Positions 54,122 to 63,493 of a stretch of DNA of 64,000 nucleotides are shown piece after piece. The stretch lies in assembly GCA_001770205.1 (NCBI GenBank), contig MEQL01000057.1, forward strand, positions 1 to 64,000, written 5' to 3'. This DNA is from Bdellovibrionales bacterium RIFOXYD12_FULL_39_22. Lineage in GTDB: Bacteria > Bdellovibrionota > Bacteriovoracia > Bacteriovoracales > Bacteriovoracaceae. The position numbers were made by a program, and so were the translations under genes. Each line of letters starts with the position of its first letter. Position 1 is the first letter of the stretch. The notes under the pieces were generated by a model. That model had not been told where the DNA came from, did no database searches, and saw only the letters and a program-made list of their open reading frames with translations.

Positions 54122-55324
54122 ATGAAATCAATCAAGCTGATTTTGTTTTTTCTTTTAGTTATTTTTGTTGGATGTAAAAGCGAATTTAAAGATGGCCTGA
54201 CCGATGATACCAATAAATCGAAAATAGAAGATGATGGAACAGAAAGTGATGGGCCAAGTGGAAGTGAACTTGAAGGCCTCTCCGCTAAATACCCACACGA
54301 TGCGGGCATAGAAAATGACCCCGATGTAATTTTGGCGGAAAACTTTGATAACGGATCCTTAGATACTCTGCTTGAAAAATGGACCATCGTGAAAAACAAA
54401 GCAGGAATGAGTCTCGTTGCTGATGGCCCGGCCAACAGCGCAAATTCAAAATCCATTCAAATGACCCGACTTGGTGGAGACAACACCGGAGGAGATGTGC
54501 GAAAAAGACTTGATCAGATCGGCCAAGAAAACCACAATGAACTATATTTGAGATATTATATAAAAATGGCCGCTCCGGTGTTAGGACAAAAACGAGACAG
54601 CTCAAACAATCTGTACACCAGTTACCTTTCAGGATCACACCATCATACCGGTGGAGGCCTGTCCGGTGAAAATCACAACTGCCCATGGGGAACTGGAAGG
54701 GCCGGAATTCGACCTACTGGTGGCTCTTTTACTCCGGCCTGCCCCTCAGATCCAAACGCTCCTATTTACGACAATCGATTTTCTGTTCGTCTGGAATTAA
54801 GAACAGATGATAATCTAGACAAGTATGATTTCCGCAATGACATTCTTGAATTTTATAATTACTGGATGGGAATGCACCATAACGCTTCCACTCCAGAATA
54901 TTACGGAAACAGCTTCGTCGGAGATTATAATTTGAAATTTCAAAGAGAGGAGTGGGTGTGTATTGAGATTATGGTTAAACTCAATAATCCTGTTAGCGAG
55001 AAAAACGGAGAACTAAAGCTTTGGGTTGATGGCAAATTTATTATGCATAGAAAAGAGGGATTCCCTGACGGAAAATGGTTACATAGTGCATTTTTACCCT
55101 TTGGCAGTTCTGCCTATGACTGGAATCAGGCCAATTGGCCCTATTCCATGAATCAGGTTCAAGTCCTTCCTTTTGAAGGATTTCAGTGGCGAGATAGTGA
55201 AGTTCTAAAACTTAATATGGTCTCCCTGGCCTATTACGTCACCAAAGACACCATCGGAAATGCTTGGGTTCGGTACGACAATGTCGTGGTTAGTAAGCGA
55301 TACATTGGCCCAATTGCCCCATAG
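54122..55324 (+). CDS. concanavalin-like jelly-roll lipoprotein, polysaccharide lyase-like
   Basis: I start at ATG 54122 (400 residues), which has GGAGG about 8 bases upstream; an in-frame ATG 15 bases earlier lacks one. The signal peptide ends in a GC lipobox (FVGC). The mature protein reads as a lectin/lyase jelly roll: ENFDNGSLD opening strand, LRYYIKMAAP, and a long stretch with Trp and His-rich substrate-cleft text, finishing WVRYDNVVVSKRYIGP. Similar folds degrade polysaccharides. Exact family (PL14/PL20-like or other) is not settled. Confidence 0.65.
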   Translation: MKSIKLILFFLLVIFVGCKSEFKDGLTDDTNKSKIEDDGTESDGPSGSELEGLSAKYPHDAGIENDPDVILAENFDNGSLDTLLEKWTIVKNKAGMSLVADGPANSANSKSIQMTRLGGDNTGGDVRKRLDQIGQENHNELYLRYYIKMAAPVLGQKRDSSNNLYTSYLSGSHHHTGGGLSGENHNCPWGTGRAGIRPTGGSFTPACPSDPNAPIYDNRFSVRLELRTDDNLDKYDFRNDILEFYNYWMGMHHNASTPEYYGNSFVGDYNLKFQREEWVCIEIMVKLNNPVSEKNGELKLWVDGKFIMHRKEGFPDGKWLHSAFLPFGSSAYDWNQANWPYSMNQVQVLPFEGFQWRDSEVLKLNMVSLAYYVTKDTIGNAWVRYDNVVVSKRYIGPIAP

Positions 55325-55410
55325 TATTTTTGCTAAAATGCCGCCAGAAGTATATAGTAAATCACGACCAAAATACCTAGAAACAAACATAAAATTTTGA
55401 AGAGGGTGAA

Positions 55411-56100
55411 ATGAAAAAATTCTATTTCCTATATCAATTTATTGGCCCGATTATTTTTGTTCCTGTTGCATATTTTCTTTGGCTAGATTATTTTAATGGC
55501 AACAACAATCTGGCAATTCTGGTTCTCGTCATTCCAATTATAACTTCATACGTAATCCCTGGAATTGGAACAAACATTACCAAATATTGGGAGTTCAACA
55601 CGAAGTTTAAAATAGGCGGGTTTCGTCCTCATCACGGTTTTGTTTTCGGATCTGCCCTTAGCACCCTTTCATGGCTTTGTACTTATAAAATTCCAACCTT
55701 TAACCTCTTTGAGATTATCCGCTCGGCATTTTTAACTGGCATGGCAATAGCACTGATTAACTGGATCTATGACCTATACATGATTGCAACTGGGTTTGTC
55801 ATAATACACAATCGCTCTAATTTCCTCGGAAGGGACCCTGCAACTATATCACTGGAATATGCACCAACCTATTTTGGACTTTTTGGTGCGGTATATTCCA
55901 TTATAATCCGCCTTACTGAATTTTTTTTGGTGACCAATTATACGCCATTAAAATATTGGTTAATTTTTACAGCAGGACTTTTTGCCACTATGATCATCCC
56001 AATAGGAACATTTTCAGCATACAATTATCTTCGCTTCGGCCATAGCGGATGGCTTCCGGTTAGATCAGAGAAGGATCTAACCGAAAGATATAAAGTCTAA
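55411..56100 (+). CDS. hypothetical inner-membrane protein
   Basis: A 229-residue protein with about six hydrophobic membrane segments (8-25, 36-52, 78-92, 103-124, 150-170, 180-205). No family recognised. GAGGGTGA lies just before the ATG. It is convergent with the next gene, overlapping by 4 bases at the 3' ends. Confidence 0.65.
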   Translation: MKKFYFLYQFIGPIIFVPVAYFLWLDYFNGNNNLAILVLVIPIITSYVIPGIGTNITKYWEFNTKFKIGGFRPHHGFVFGSALSTLSWLCTYKIPTFNLFEIIRSAFLTGMAIALINWIYDLYMIATGFVIIHNRSNFLGRDPATISLEYAPTYFGLFGAVYSIIIRLTEFFLVTNYTPLKYWLIFTAGLFATMIIPIGTFSAYNYLRFGHSGWLPVRSEKDLTERYKV

Positions 56101-57593
56101 TTCCACAATTGATTAAACGGAGTGCCAACAGTTGTGCCACTCCATGCCTGAGAGAATATCCTAAGTTTTGTTGCCAGTTCTTCACCATTTTTCAGTCCGG
56201 GAAAGTAATTTTCATATACATCTTTGTTCCATGAAGTTGCCCTGCCCCAGAAATAGTTACGATATTCAACGCCATGTTTGTCAGATGGTTTTACCTTCCA
56301 ATCGGTGAATACCATCTGCTTCCCATTTTCCCAATTTGTTGACATAAGATCTTTCAAATTTTTTGGCGGCTTGGTAAAGAAGGCAGGAAGATTTACAACA
56401 ACAGTCTCTTGGGTAATTGCGCTTTTTATTTCTGTTGGGCCCTGAACCATTGCCTCTATCGTTTTAAGATTGCTTTCAACAATTCTTTCCCAAGGAGAGA
56501 TTTTTCCTGGATTTAAAAAAGCAAACTCATTTGCTGGACGATCCTTAATCTCATCCCAGGTCAAACGAAGCTGATAGACAGATTCCATAAGATGGGCATA
56601 GGCACGCTCCATCCAATATGCCCCATTAGGAAGACGCTCGAAAAGTTTTTTATATTTTTTAGCAACCTTTACTCGATCAAACTCACTTACTCCATCAACC
56701 TTGAAGAAAGCGCTTCCATCAATACCATAAAGCATGCCGAGATCAGTAATATATTCAAAAAGATCTTCCAACTCATAAGCACTGGCCTGTGCTAGAAAAA
56801 ACATTCCCTGCTGAATACCATACAGTGCAGCATGACGATCTGCCTCGCTCATCAATTTATATCTATCCAGATCATCCACGAATGATTCAGTTCCAAACAC
56901 CATCACATTATCCCAGGCAACCGCCTCTCCTTCCAACGACATTGCGGCCAACCTGTTTGCGGCAGTATCCAACATGGGATAAAGCTCTCCTATTAGATAT
57001 TTCTGAAACTCTCTAGCATTTTTTATTCTAGGAACGAGTGCTCCATTCTCTGATATAAATGGTTGGGTGACATATGCAAACGCAGCATCCATATGCTTGG
57101 TGTTTTTACCGTTCTCGGGAAAAAATATTCGCAACCTTGTCGCAAGATCCTTAACAAACGTAACGGAATAACTATGTGTTACTGTGTGTTTCTTCAAAAG
57201 TTCATACATTCTCCATGTAATCCCACGCATTGCCCTAATAGGCAAAAGCTGTGCAGCAATAAATTTTAAATCCTTTGGATATGAGTCATAATTTTTATCC
57301 AATTTATCCAAAAGATCGGCCAACGTCTTGGGAGTTTCCACACCCAAGAATGCCTTCTGAAACTTTACATACTCATCACTCATTGGAGGTTGACCTGTGA
57401 CCTGAGAAATCTTTCTACTTGCTTTCCGACTTAACGCCTGCTTAATAAGTTCCGGCATCTGCTCCTTCTTTATCCACGGATAGTTGGTACTAATAAGCTC
57501 GGGCCCCTGATAAGAAGTTGCTGCTGCAAAACCATGAGCTGCCAATAATAAACATGTAACGATTGCAAATAACCAAGTTGTTTTAATTTTCAT
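56097..57593 (-). CDS. secreted protein of unknown function
   Basis: A 498-residue exported protein (signal peptide about 1-24, ending HGFAAA). The mature part is largely helical, rich in Lys, Asp, Trp and Tyr, with no Cys and no recognised catalytic motif. GAGGTGA precedes the ATG. Its start faces the divergent GNAT gene across a 136-base region containing the promoter and inverted repeat at 57626-57666. It may belong to the same regulon; the function is unknown. Confidence 0.6.
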   Translation of the reverse strand: MKIKTTWLFAIVTCLLLAAHGFAAATSYQGPELISTNYPWIKKEQMPELIKQALSRKASRKISQVTGQPPMSDEYVKFQKAFLGVETPKTLADLLDKLDKNYDSYPKDLKFIAAQLLPIRAMRGITWRMYELLKKHTVTHSYSVTFVKDLATRLRIFFPENGKNTKHMDAAFAYVTQPFISENGALVPRIKNAREFQKYLIGELYPMLDTAANRLAAMSLEGEAVAWDNVMVFGTESFVDDLDRYKLMSEADRHAALYGIQQGMFFLAQASAYELEDLFEYITDLGMLYGIDGSAFFKVDGVSEFDRVKVAKKYKKLFERLPNGAYWMERAYAHLMESVYQLRLTWDEIKDRPANEFAFLNPGKISPWERIVESNLKTIEAMVQGPTEIKSAITQETVVVNLPAFFTKPPKNLKDLMSTNWENGKQMVFTDWKVKPSDKHGVEYRNYFWGRATSWNKDVYENYFPGLKNGEELATKLRIFSQAWSGTTVGTPFNQLWN

Positions 57594-57625
57594 AAATAGT
57601 CACCTCGGAAAAAAAATAGTAATAT

Positions 57626-57657
57626 TTGACAATATCTTGAACTACAAATGATATAAG
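57626..57657 (+). promoter_or_regulatory. promoter for the GNAT-like gene at 57730
   Basis: A perfect -35 TTGACA (57626-57631) is followed by either TGATAT (57649-57654, spacing 17) or TATAAG (57652-57657, spacing 20). The spacing of the better -10 is long, so the exact -10 is unsure. The -10 lies inside the inverted repeat described separately. Confidence 0.5.
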
Positions 57658-57666
57658 AATTGTAGT
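57641..57666. promoter_or_regulatory. 7-bp inverted repeat overlapping the -10 region (candidate operator)
   Basis: Perfect arms ACTACAA (57641-57647) and TTGTAGT (57660-57666), 12 bases apart, span the -10 of the plus-strand promoter between the divergent genes. A repressor bound here would block it. No regulator gene lies nearby in the window. Confidence 0.5.
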
Positions 57667-57729
57667 AAATAACTTATAAAGATACAAGTTTGGTTATTTT
57701 TTTCCACCACTAACATGAAAGTATAAAAT

Positions 57730-58881
57730 ATGAATGATTTTCCAAGCAAATATCCAAGCAAACAAGTAGGGGAATACTATTTTAGAGTTGCCGAACCTCA
57801 GGATAATTCGCCTATTCTATCTTTCATTAGGAACTTCCCTTCCGATGGCAATATGCAGATTGCGATGGACCTATCCCCAAATGTTTTCTGTGCCAAGGAG
57901 GTCGAGGGAAAGTCTGCAATTATAATTTGTGAACACACGCCAAGCAAAAAAATCGTTGGGATGGGACAGATTTCTCAAAAAGAGTGTTTTATTAACGGTG
58001 AAAAAACTCCCCGCTATCTTGGATATATGAGTGGGCTTCGCTCAATTCCAGAAGTTAAGGGATCTACTCTTTTGGCGAGAGCATACAAGTTTACCGAGGA
58101 AATTCAAAAGAATTTTGACTCATCTCTCTTCTTAACAACCATTCTGGAAGAAAATCATCACGCCATCAAAACAATCGCCTCCAACAGAGCAAATCTCCCC
58201 AAATACAATGACTGGGGAAGATTGCATACGCTGATGATTAAAATGGGCGCAAACAGTTGGAAAAATGATCAAGCTTTTTCTGTCACAAAGGCAACGGTTA
58301 ATAATATTCCGCAAATAATTGAGCTAATTGGAGAGGCATCACGCAATCGTCAATTTATGAGTTTCTACTCTCCATCAGATTTCCTATCAACGACCGGTCT
58401 TTTGCGCGATCTTGATATCTCTTCTTTCTACTTGATATGGAGAGGAAAAAACTTAGTTGCCATGGGCGGAGTCTGGTCTCAGCATAGTTTTCGTCGCTGG
58501 TATGTACGACAATATTCTTCATTTTTTAAAATATTTACCACTGCAGTAAACATTGCCTCCTCTTTTTCAAGATACCCTCGCTTTCCCTCTGAAAATGAGA
58601 TTATTGACTATCGCTTTCTAACATCATTGGCAGTAGTTGATAATGACTCAGCACTGGAGACGCTGTTGCATGCCATCTGGCAAGATCACAACAAGATCCT
58701 CCCAGCTCCACTTTTAATGATTGCTCTACATGAACGCGATCCGTTGCTAAAAACCTTTAAGCACTACCCACATTTTGATTTAAAAAGTCGCCTTTATGTT
58801 GTTCATTCCAGACAACATGAAAATGATTACTTGGCATTACAAAAGGATCTAATCCCCACTGTCGAAGTTGCTTCCATGTAA
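57730..58881 (+). CDS. GNAT-fold acyltransferase-like protein
   Basis: A 383-residue cytoplasmic protein with a probable N-terminal GNAT half (FRVAEPQDNSPILSFI; central strand GYMSGLRSIPEVKGSTLLARAY, residues about 98-119) and a second region (about 180-370) that may be a decayed second GNAT domain (KATVNNIPQIIELIGEA; NLVAMGGVW). The RxxGxA loop is not canonical. It may transfer an acyl or amino-acyl group. It faces the next gene convergently, 13 bases apart. GNAT assignment is by pattern. Confidence 0.65.
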   Translation: MNDFPSKYPSKQVGEYYFRVAEPQDNSPILSFIRNFPSDGNMQIAMDLSPNVFCAKEVEGKSAIIICEHTPSKKIVGMGQISQKECFINGEKTPRYLGYMSGLRSIPEVKGSTLLARAYKFTEEIQKNFDSSLFLTTILEENHHAIKTIASNRANLPKYNDWGRLHTLMIKMGANSWKNDQAFSVTKATVNNIPQIIELIGEASRNRQFMSFYSPSDFLSTTGLLRDLDISSFYLIWRGKNLVAMGGVWSQHSFRRWYVRQYSSFFKIFTTAVNIASSFSRYPRFPSENEIIDYRFLTSLAVVDNDSALETLLHAIWQDHNKILPAPLLMIALHERDPLLKTFKHYPHFDLKSRLYVVHSRQHENDYLALQKDLIPTVEVASM

Positions 58882-58894
58882 TCTGCTAACAAAA

Positions 58895-59611
58895 CTATTT
58901 AAAAAATTTAAGAAAATATTTTTGCAGGTGGAAGAAAAAATCCATAAAGCTAATTTTGCAGATACAGGCAAGTTCTACACCATCTGCGAAGCGGGGATTT
59001 CTCTGTAAAAAATATAAAACATCCGGGTTAATTTTCATTCTTTCAGATAGATCATGAAAATCTGCTTTAACAGAACCCTTTGATGCTTTAAAGTCGATTA
59101 TATCCAAATTTTTATTATAAAAACAACCATAGCGATCCAGATAATAGCGATCCTGCAACTCCTTTACATCATCAGGCGTCTGTCTCTCTCTTCTTGGGTA
59201 GGATTCATTAAAGTTGGTTACCATCATAAGATATGTTTTATATCCTTTGCTGATTAAAAACCAGTACATCGGTCTCCAGAAGTAGATAAGCTTGGTCTCT
59301 AAGATATACCAAAAGAAAGCTCGCTGTAATGCCTTACTACCCCAAAAATCCTTACGAACAACAGTATCTCCAGTGAAAAGCGAGGTAATAGAAATATTTG
59401 GTGTGGAAAATTTTTTTCTCAGCATGGTGCTAAATCCCACAACTCTTCGTTCATGATAAATCATCAACACATGACTTTTTTCTTTTAAATCATTAAAAAA
59501 TAGATCTGGCGATATGTCATCATAGTATAGGTGAAAGAGAGAGAACATTTCGCTGATCTGCTCATCAGATAACTTTGAAACCTTAATCTTTCTCAACAAA
59601 ACATCACTCAT
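58895..59611 (-). CDS. GNAT-like protein, cluster member
   Basis: From ATG 59611, 238 residues; an ATG 21 bases upstream is in frame, and neither has a strong ribosome-binding site. The fold pattern is GNAT-like: SHVLMIYHERRVVGFSTML as beta strands, GDTVVRKDFWGSKALQRAFF as the acetyl-CoA loop and helix, then LISKGYKTYLMMVTNF. The acetyl-CoA loop is degenerate. It is divergent from the GH3 gene, across a 169-base region. Confidence 0.6.
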   Translation of the reverse strand: MSDVLLRKIKVSKLSDEQISEMFSLFHLYYDDISPDLFFNDLKEKSHVLMIYHERRVVGFSTMLRKKFSTPNISITSLFTGDTVVRKDFWGSKALQRAFFWYILETKLIYFWRPMYWFLISKGYKTYLMMVTNFNESYPRRERQTPDDVKELQDRYYLDRYGCFYNKNLDIIDFKASKGSVKADFHDLSERMKINPDVLYFLQRNPRFADGVELACICKISFMDFFFHLQKYFLKFFK

Positions 59612-59780
59612 AGGTGGTAAATAGTAGTACAAGTGGTGTGCATTAGAAAAGACTTTTTAAAACGACAAAACCGATCTATTCTTATCCCGCGAGGCCATTA
59701 TAAAAAACATTAAGCTTTTCCTGATAAATTCACTTTACAAAAAAACTTTAAGAAAAAGTTACAACTCATTTTTAGATGCC

Positions 59781-61295
59781 ATGTCGTCATCAATAAAAAC
59801 ACAAGACACCATCTTAAAGAACATTATTGATAAAAACAAAAACTCTTTTTATGGAAAGAAATTTTCCTTCTACAAAATAGATTGCCACAAAACATTTAAA
59901 AAAAATGTTCCGATCTGCCAATATGAGGATCTCTTACAATATATTGACCGGGAAAAACGAGGAGAACAAAACACTCTGACCAGCAACCATATTCATATGT
60001 TTGAGAAAACTTCCGGAACAAGCTCTCCCAGCAAGTACATTCCATTTACCAAAGAATTCCTGGCAGAAATGCAACGCGCAACCTCTGTCTGGCTCTATGA
60101 TATTATGAAAAACATTCCGGCCATTAAATCCACCTCCTCGTATTGGTCAATTTCCCCGCGCTTAGGGGAGCATGAATTTACGGAGGGCAATCTTCCCGTC
60201 GGTCTCAGTGATGAAACAGAATATTTTTCATGGATTGAAAGAATTTTTTTGAAACAGATAATGTCTGTTAATCCCAACGTTGCAAAGATGCGCGCAGAAG
60301 ACTTTCGCCACCATACGGCACTTGATCTTCTCTGTGATGAGAATCTAGGCTTAATCTCCGTCTGGAACCCAAGTTTTTTGATTATTCTTTTAGAGTTTAT
60401 TGATCTCAATCGTTCATCAATATTCCAAGGAATACAGAAAAGAATATTATCCAAGGCACGAAAAAATCTCATCACAATGGAATTAAATAGGCCTGGCCCA
60501 ATCTCATATCAAACGATTTGGCCAAACCTTAAATTCATTTCATCCTGGGGAGATGGCCATGCTCGCAATTTGATTTCCACCATCAGGGAATATTTTCCCA
60601 ACGTAATTTTTCAAGGGAAGGGACTTCTCATGACAGAGGGGGTTGTGTCCATCCCCCTTTTTTCATGCAGAGATCCTCTGCTGGCCATCAACTCGCACTT
60701 TTATGAATTTATTTCCGAAGAAGATCGCGGCACCATATTTCGTCACCATGAGCTCATTGCTGGAAAGCAGTATATTCCCGTCATCACGACCTCTGCTGGA
60801 CTTTATCGCTACAAAACCAACGATGTTGTGTTGATATCTGGAAAAGTTAAAGACGTCCCCATGATGAAATTTATTGGCCGGGCAGACGAAACAGTTGATC
60901 TTTTTGGTGAAAAATTAAATGCCGTTTTCGTTGACAAAATTCTTGATCAGATTGGCAATATTTTCTTCACTCAATGTACCTTCAAAATGATGGCACCTGT
61001 ATTGAGGCCCAAACCCCATTATGCTCTTTTTGTAGAGGGCATTTTAAGATCAGACAATGTAACACAGATGGCCTTCGCAATGGACGAAGAGCTTAGAAAA
61101 AATCATCACTATGCACTTTGCCAAAAACTTGGCCAGCTAGGAACAATTGAAATTTGCCTTGTAAAAGATGCTCTTCGTTCCTATGAGGTTCACTGCATGT
61201 CCGCTAAGGGACAACGGCCTGGCGATATAAAGTTCAAAGTTATTGACTCCGGGCATCACTGGAAAACTATTTTCGGCCTTGATAATTCCAATTGA
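59781..61295 (+). CDS. GH3-family acyl-adenylating amidotransferase-like enzyme
   Basis: A 504-residue GH3 (auxin-responsive promoter) family enzyme of the ANL acyl-adenylate superfamily. The P-loop analogue is FEKTSGTSSPSKYIPFT (about residues 75-91), and the adenylation core reads WPNLKFISSWGDGHA then MTEGVVSIPLF, with the C-terminal YRYKTNDVVLISG and FIGRADETVDLFGEKL. GH3 enzymes join an acyl acid and an amine through an acyl-AMP. In bacteria their products are mostly unknown. Its 3' end overlaps the exporter gene (convergent) by 29 bases. Confidence 0.85.
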   Translation: MSSSIKTQDTILKNIIDKNKNSFYGKKFSFYKIDCHKTFKKNVPICQYEDLLQYIDREKRGEQNTLTSNHIHMFEKTSGTSSPSKYIPFTKEFLAEMQRATSVWLYDIMKNIPAIKSTSSYWSISPRLGEHEFTEGNLPVGLSDETEYFSWIERIFLKQIMSVNPNVAKMRAEDFRHHTALDLLCDENLGLISVWNPSFLIILLEFIDLNRSSIFQGIQKRILSKARKNLITMELNRPGPISYQTIWPNLKFISSWGDGHARNLISTIREYFPNVIFQGKGLLMTEGVVSIPLFSCRDPLLAINSHFYEFISEEDRGTIFRHHELIAGKQYIPVITTSAGLYRYKTNDVVLISGKVKDVPMMKFIGRADETVDLFGEKLNAVFVDKILDQIGNIFFTQCTFKMMAPVLRPKPHYALFVEGILRSDNVTQMAFAMDEELRKNHHYALCQKLGQLGTIEICLVKDALRSYEVHCMSAKGQRPGDIKFKVIDSGHHWKTIFGLDNSN

Positions 61296-63441
61296 TTAAG
61301 GCCTTTAACATCCAAAGATCCCCCACTAAAGAGAGAAACATTCCCGCAACTAAAAAAATGCCAAGATCTTTAGAAAACTGAAAGTAAGCAAATTGAAAAA
61401 TCAGCGAAGATAACGCCATGATAAGAAAAATTTGAATTGATCCAGTGGCACGATACTGAATACCCTCTGCAAGGCCATTTTCTGAGGAAAATATGTATTG
61501 AATTGCATTGTCCCCGGTAAGGCCAATAATAACTCCTGCAAAAATGCAAGTGACGAAGTTAACTGGAGTGTGGGTCATGCCAATCACGCTCAGGATGGCA
61601 AATGGGCCCCAAATGGAAGTTATAATCAAGGCGAAAATATTTTTTGTCCTCTTCAGCTGCGCCAAAAGCCAGATTATAATAATTACACAAATAATGCTTA
61701 TCCCGAAGCTTTCAATCAATACCTTAGGAACATTTTTTGAAAATTCACTATAGGCAACCACCTCTCCGGTAGAAAAACATCTTTCTTCCCCCTCACATAA
61801 GGATGCAATTTTTGCTATCAAAGGATCAATTGTCGACAGTTGATTTTTTCGAATATATACAATTGCGCGTGCCTTGCCATCTTTTGAAACAAATCTTTCA
61901 TACTCCTTGGATCCTTCATATTCACGCCTTACCAGATCTTTTCGCAGTTGCCCTAACCCGCTTGTATAATATTCATCTAAACTATATGGGTCCTGAATTA
62001 GCTCTACACTATCATCTTGCCGAATTACATCCAATACTGAAACATTAAACTTTCTATCTTTATAATCTCTGAATACAATATCAAAATTTGCCTCCCACCC
62101 CCGGCTTTTTTTCAACTCATCTATACCCACTTTAAAATTATGATCCTTTGTGTAGATATCAAATGGTGCATCGTTAATAACTGGAAACAGTAGCGCATAT
62201 CCCCCAGTAAAAAACAAAAACAATGCCGGAATTAGGAGATACCTCGGAAAATTTAATTTAATGAATCTGTCCATGTACTTTGAGAAAATCCCTCGTTTTG
62301 AATCTGTCCAATTTTCAAAAAACGGAAACATGGTTACCAATGATGGCAACAGGAAAAATGTCATGACCCATTCAAGCAAAGAACCGTAGGCCGCAAAAAT
62401 ACCAAATCGTCGAATTATGGTCAGATCAGTAAAATAAAGTGAACCAAAACCTATTATTGTCGTTAGAGAAGTAAAAAAGCATGGCAGAATTGTCCTGCGA
62501 AAAATAACATCACTCTGCTCGTTGGTTTTTATTTTTTCCGCTGAAATGAATACAAAATCCTCAAGAGAAGATACCGCCACCATCAGAAATATACCTGTAT
62601 TCAAAATATCTACTGGCGTGTGCGTAAGGCCCATAGTTCCAAACAATATCCCACCCATAAATACAAGAGATAATACAAAGATGATCCCGCTTCTAAAAGT
62701 ACCCCAGAAAATGCGAAACAAAAAAACAATCGCTATGAGAAAAATTAGATTTAAACGGCCGGTATTTCCGATACCCTCAAATGAAAAATACAACATACCC
62801 ATACTTCCAAGAAAATATGATTTCATTTGAGGCAAATTCTTATCACGGAAGTCTTCCCAGGCCATCTTGAAATCTCCAATCTTTTTTGGATCAACCTCTC
62901 CATATTTGCTCCCACCAGGTGTTTTTCTAAACAGAATTTCATATCCAATATTGTTAACATCTCCCTCAACCGGAACATAAGAATTAAACCAGGGTGTTTT
63001 ATTGACCGCACTATAATCAACTTTTTCATCATGTCCATCGCAACTAAGCTTGAGAAGATATGGATAACGGAGTGTTTTCTCTGTGCTTTCAACCGTCCGG
63101 AAAAGAAATGGACTATAGACTGATTCAATCTCCGAATTATAAAAACTCTCATTTTGGATCCATGTGTTTACCAAACAAACCACTGTAGATTGATCAACAT
63201 CTCCTTGCAAAAGTAGAAAAAGGGAGTTTCTTACATAGAAATCCTTTTCAAGATCCACCAACCTCTTATGGCCAATAGAATCCCTCTCAATTAAATTCTT
63301 CGTTGTAATATGTGTTTGCAACTTGCTCATCTGAGAAGATAAGGCAATAAAAATGGTCAAGAATATGGCCAAATTTAATCTAGGATAGTTCCTGGAAAAT
63401 TGGTACAATTTCAAGAATAAGTTTTCTAATTTATGTAGCAT
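61267..63441 (-). CDS. MMPL/RND-superfamily exporter
   Basis: A 724-residue RND-superfamily transporter of the MMPL/patched size class, with two bundles of six membrane segments separated by two periplasmic domains. The sterol-sensing-like bundle appears at about residues 225-395 (FLMVAVSSLEDFVFISAEK, then GFGSLYFTDLTIIRRFG) and again at about 575-720 (FAGVIIGLTGDNAIQYIFS). Such transporters export lipids and lipid-like small molecules. It is divergent from the radical SAM gene and convergent with GH3. A lipidic product of the cluster is inferred from this. Confidence 0.85.
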   Translation of the reverse strand: MLHKLENLFLKLYQFSRNYPRLNLAIFLTIFIALSSQMSKLQTHITTKNLIERDSIGHKRLVDLEKDFYVRNSLFLLLQGDVDQSTVVCLVNTWIQNESFYNSEIESVYSPFLFRTVESTEKTLRYPYLLKLSCDGHDEKVDYSAVNKTPWFNSYVPVEGDVNNIGYEILFRKTPGGSKYGEVDPKKIGDFKMAWEDFRDKNLPQMKSYFLGSMGMLYFSFEGIGNTGRLNLIFLIAIVFLFRIFWGTFRSGIIFVLSLVFMGGILFGTMGLTHTPVDILNTGIFLMVAVSSLEDFVFISAEKIKTNEQSDVIFRRTILPCFFTSLTTIIGFGSLYFTDLTIIRRFGIFAAYGSLLEWVMTFFLLPSLVTMFPFFENWTDSKRGIFSKYMDRFIKLNFPRYLLIPALFLFFTGGYALLFPVINDAPFDIYTKDHNFKVGIDELKKSRGWEANFDIVFRDYKDRKFNVSVLDVIRQDDSVELIQDPYSLDEYYTSGLGQLRKDLVRREYEGSKEYERFVSKDGKARAIVYIRKNQLSTIDPLIAKIASLCEGEERCFSTGEVVAYSEFSKNVPKVLIESFGISIICVIIIIWLLAQLKRTKNIFALIITSIWGPFAILSVIGMTHTPVNFVTCIFAGVIIGLTGDNAIQYIFSSENGLAEGIQYRATGSIQIFLIMALSSLIFQFAYFQFSKDLGIFLVAGMFLSLVGDLWMLKALINWNYQGRK

Positions 63442-63493
63442 AACTAAGTGTAGCTAATTAATAAAATTTTGAAAACGAAAGAGTGTGTTCGCA

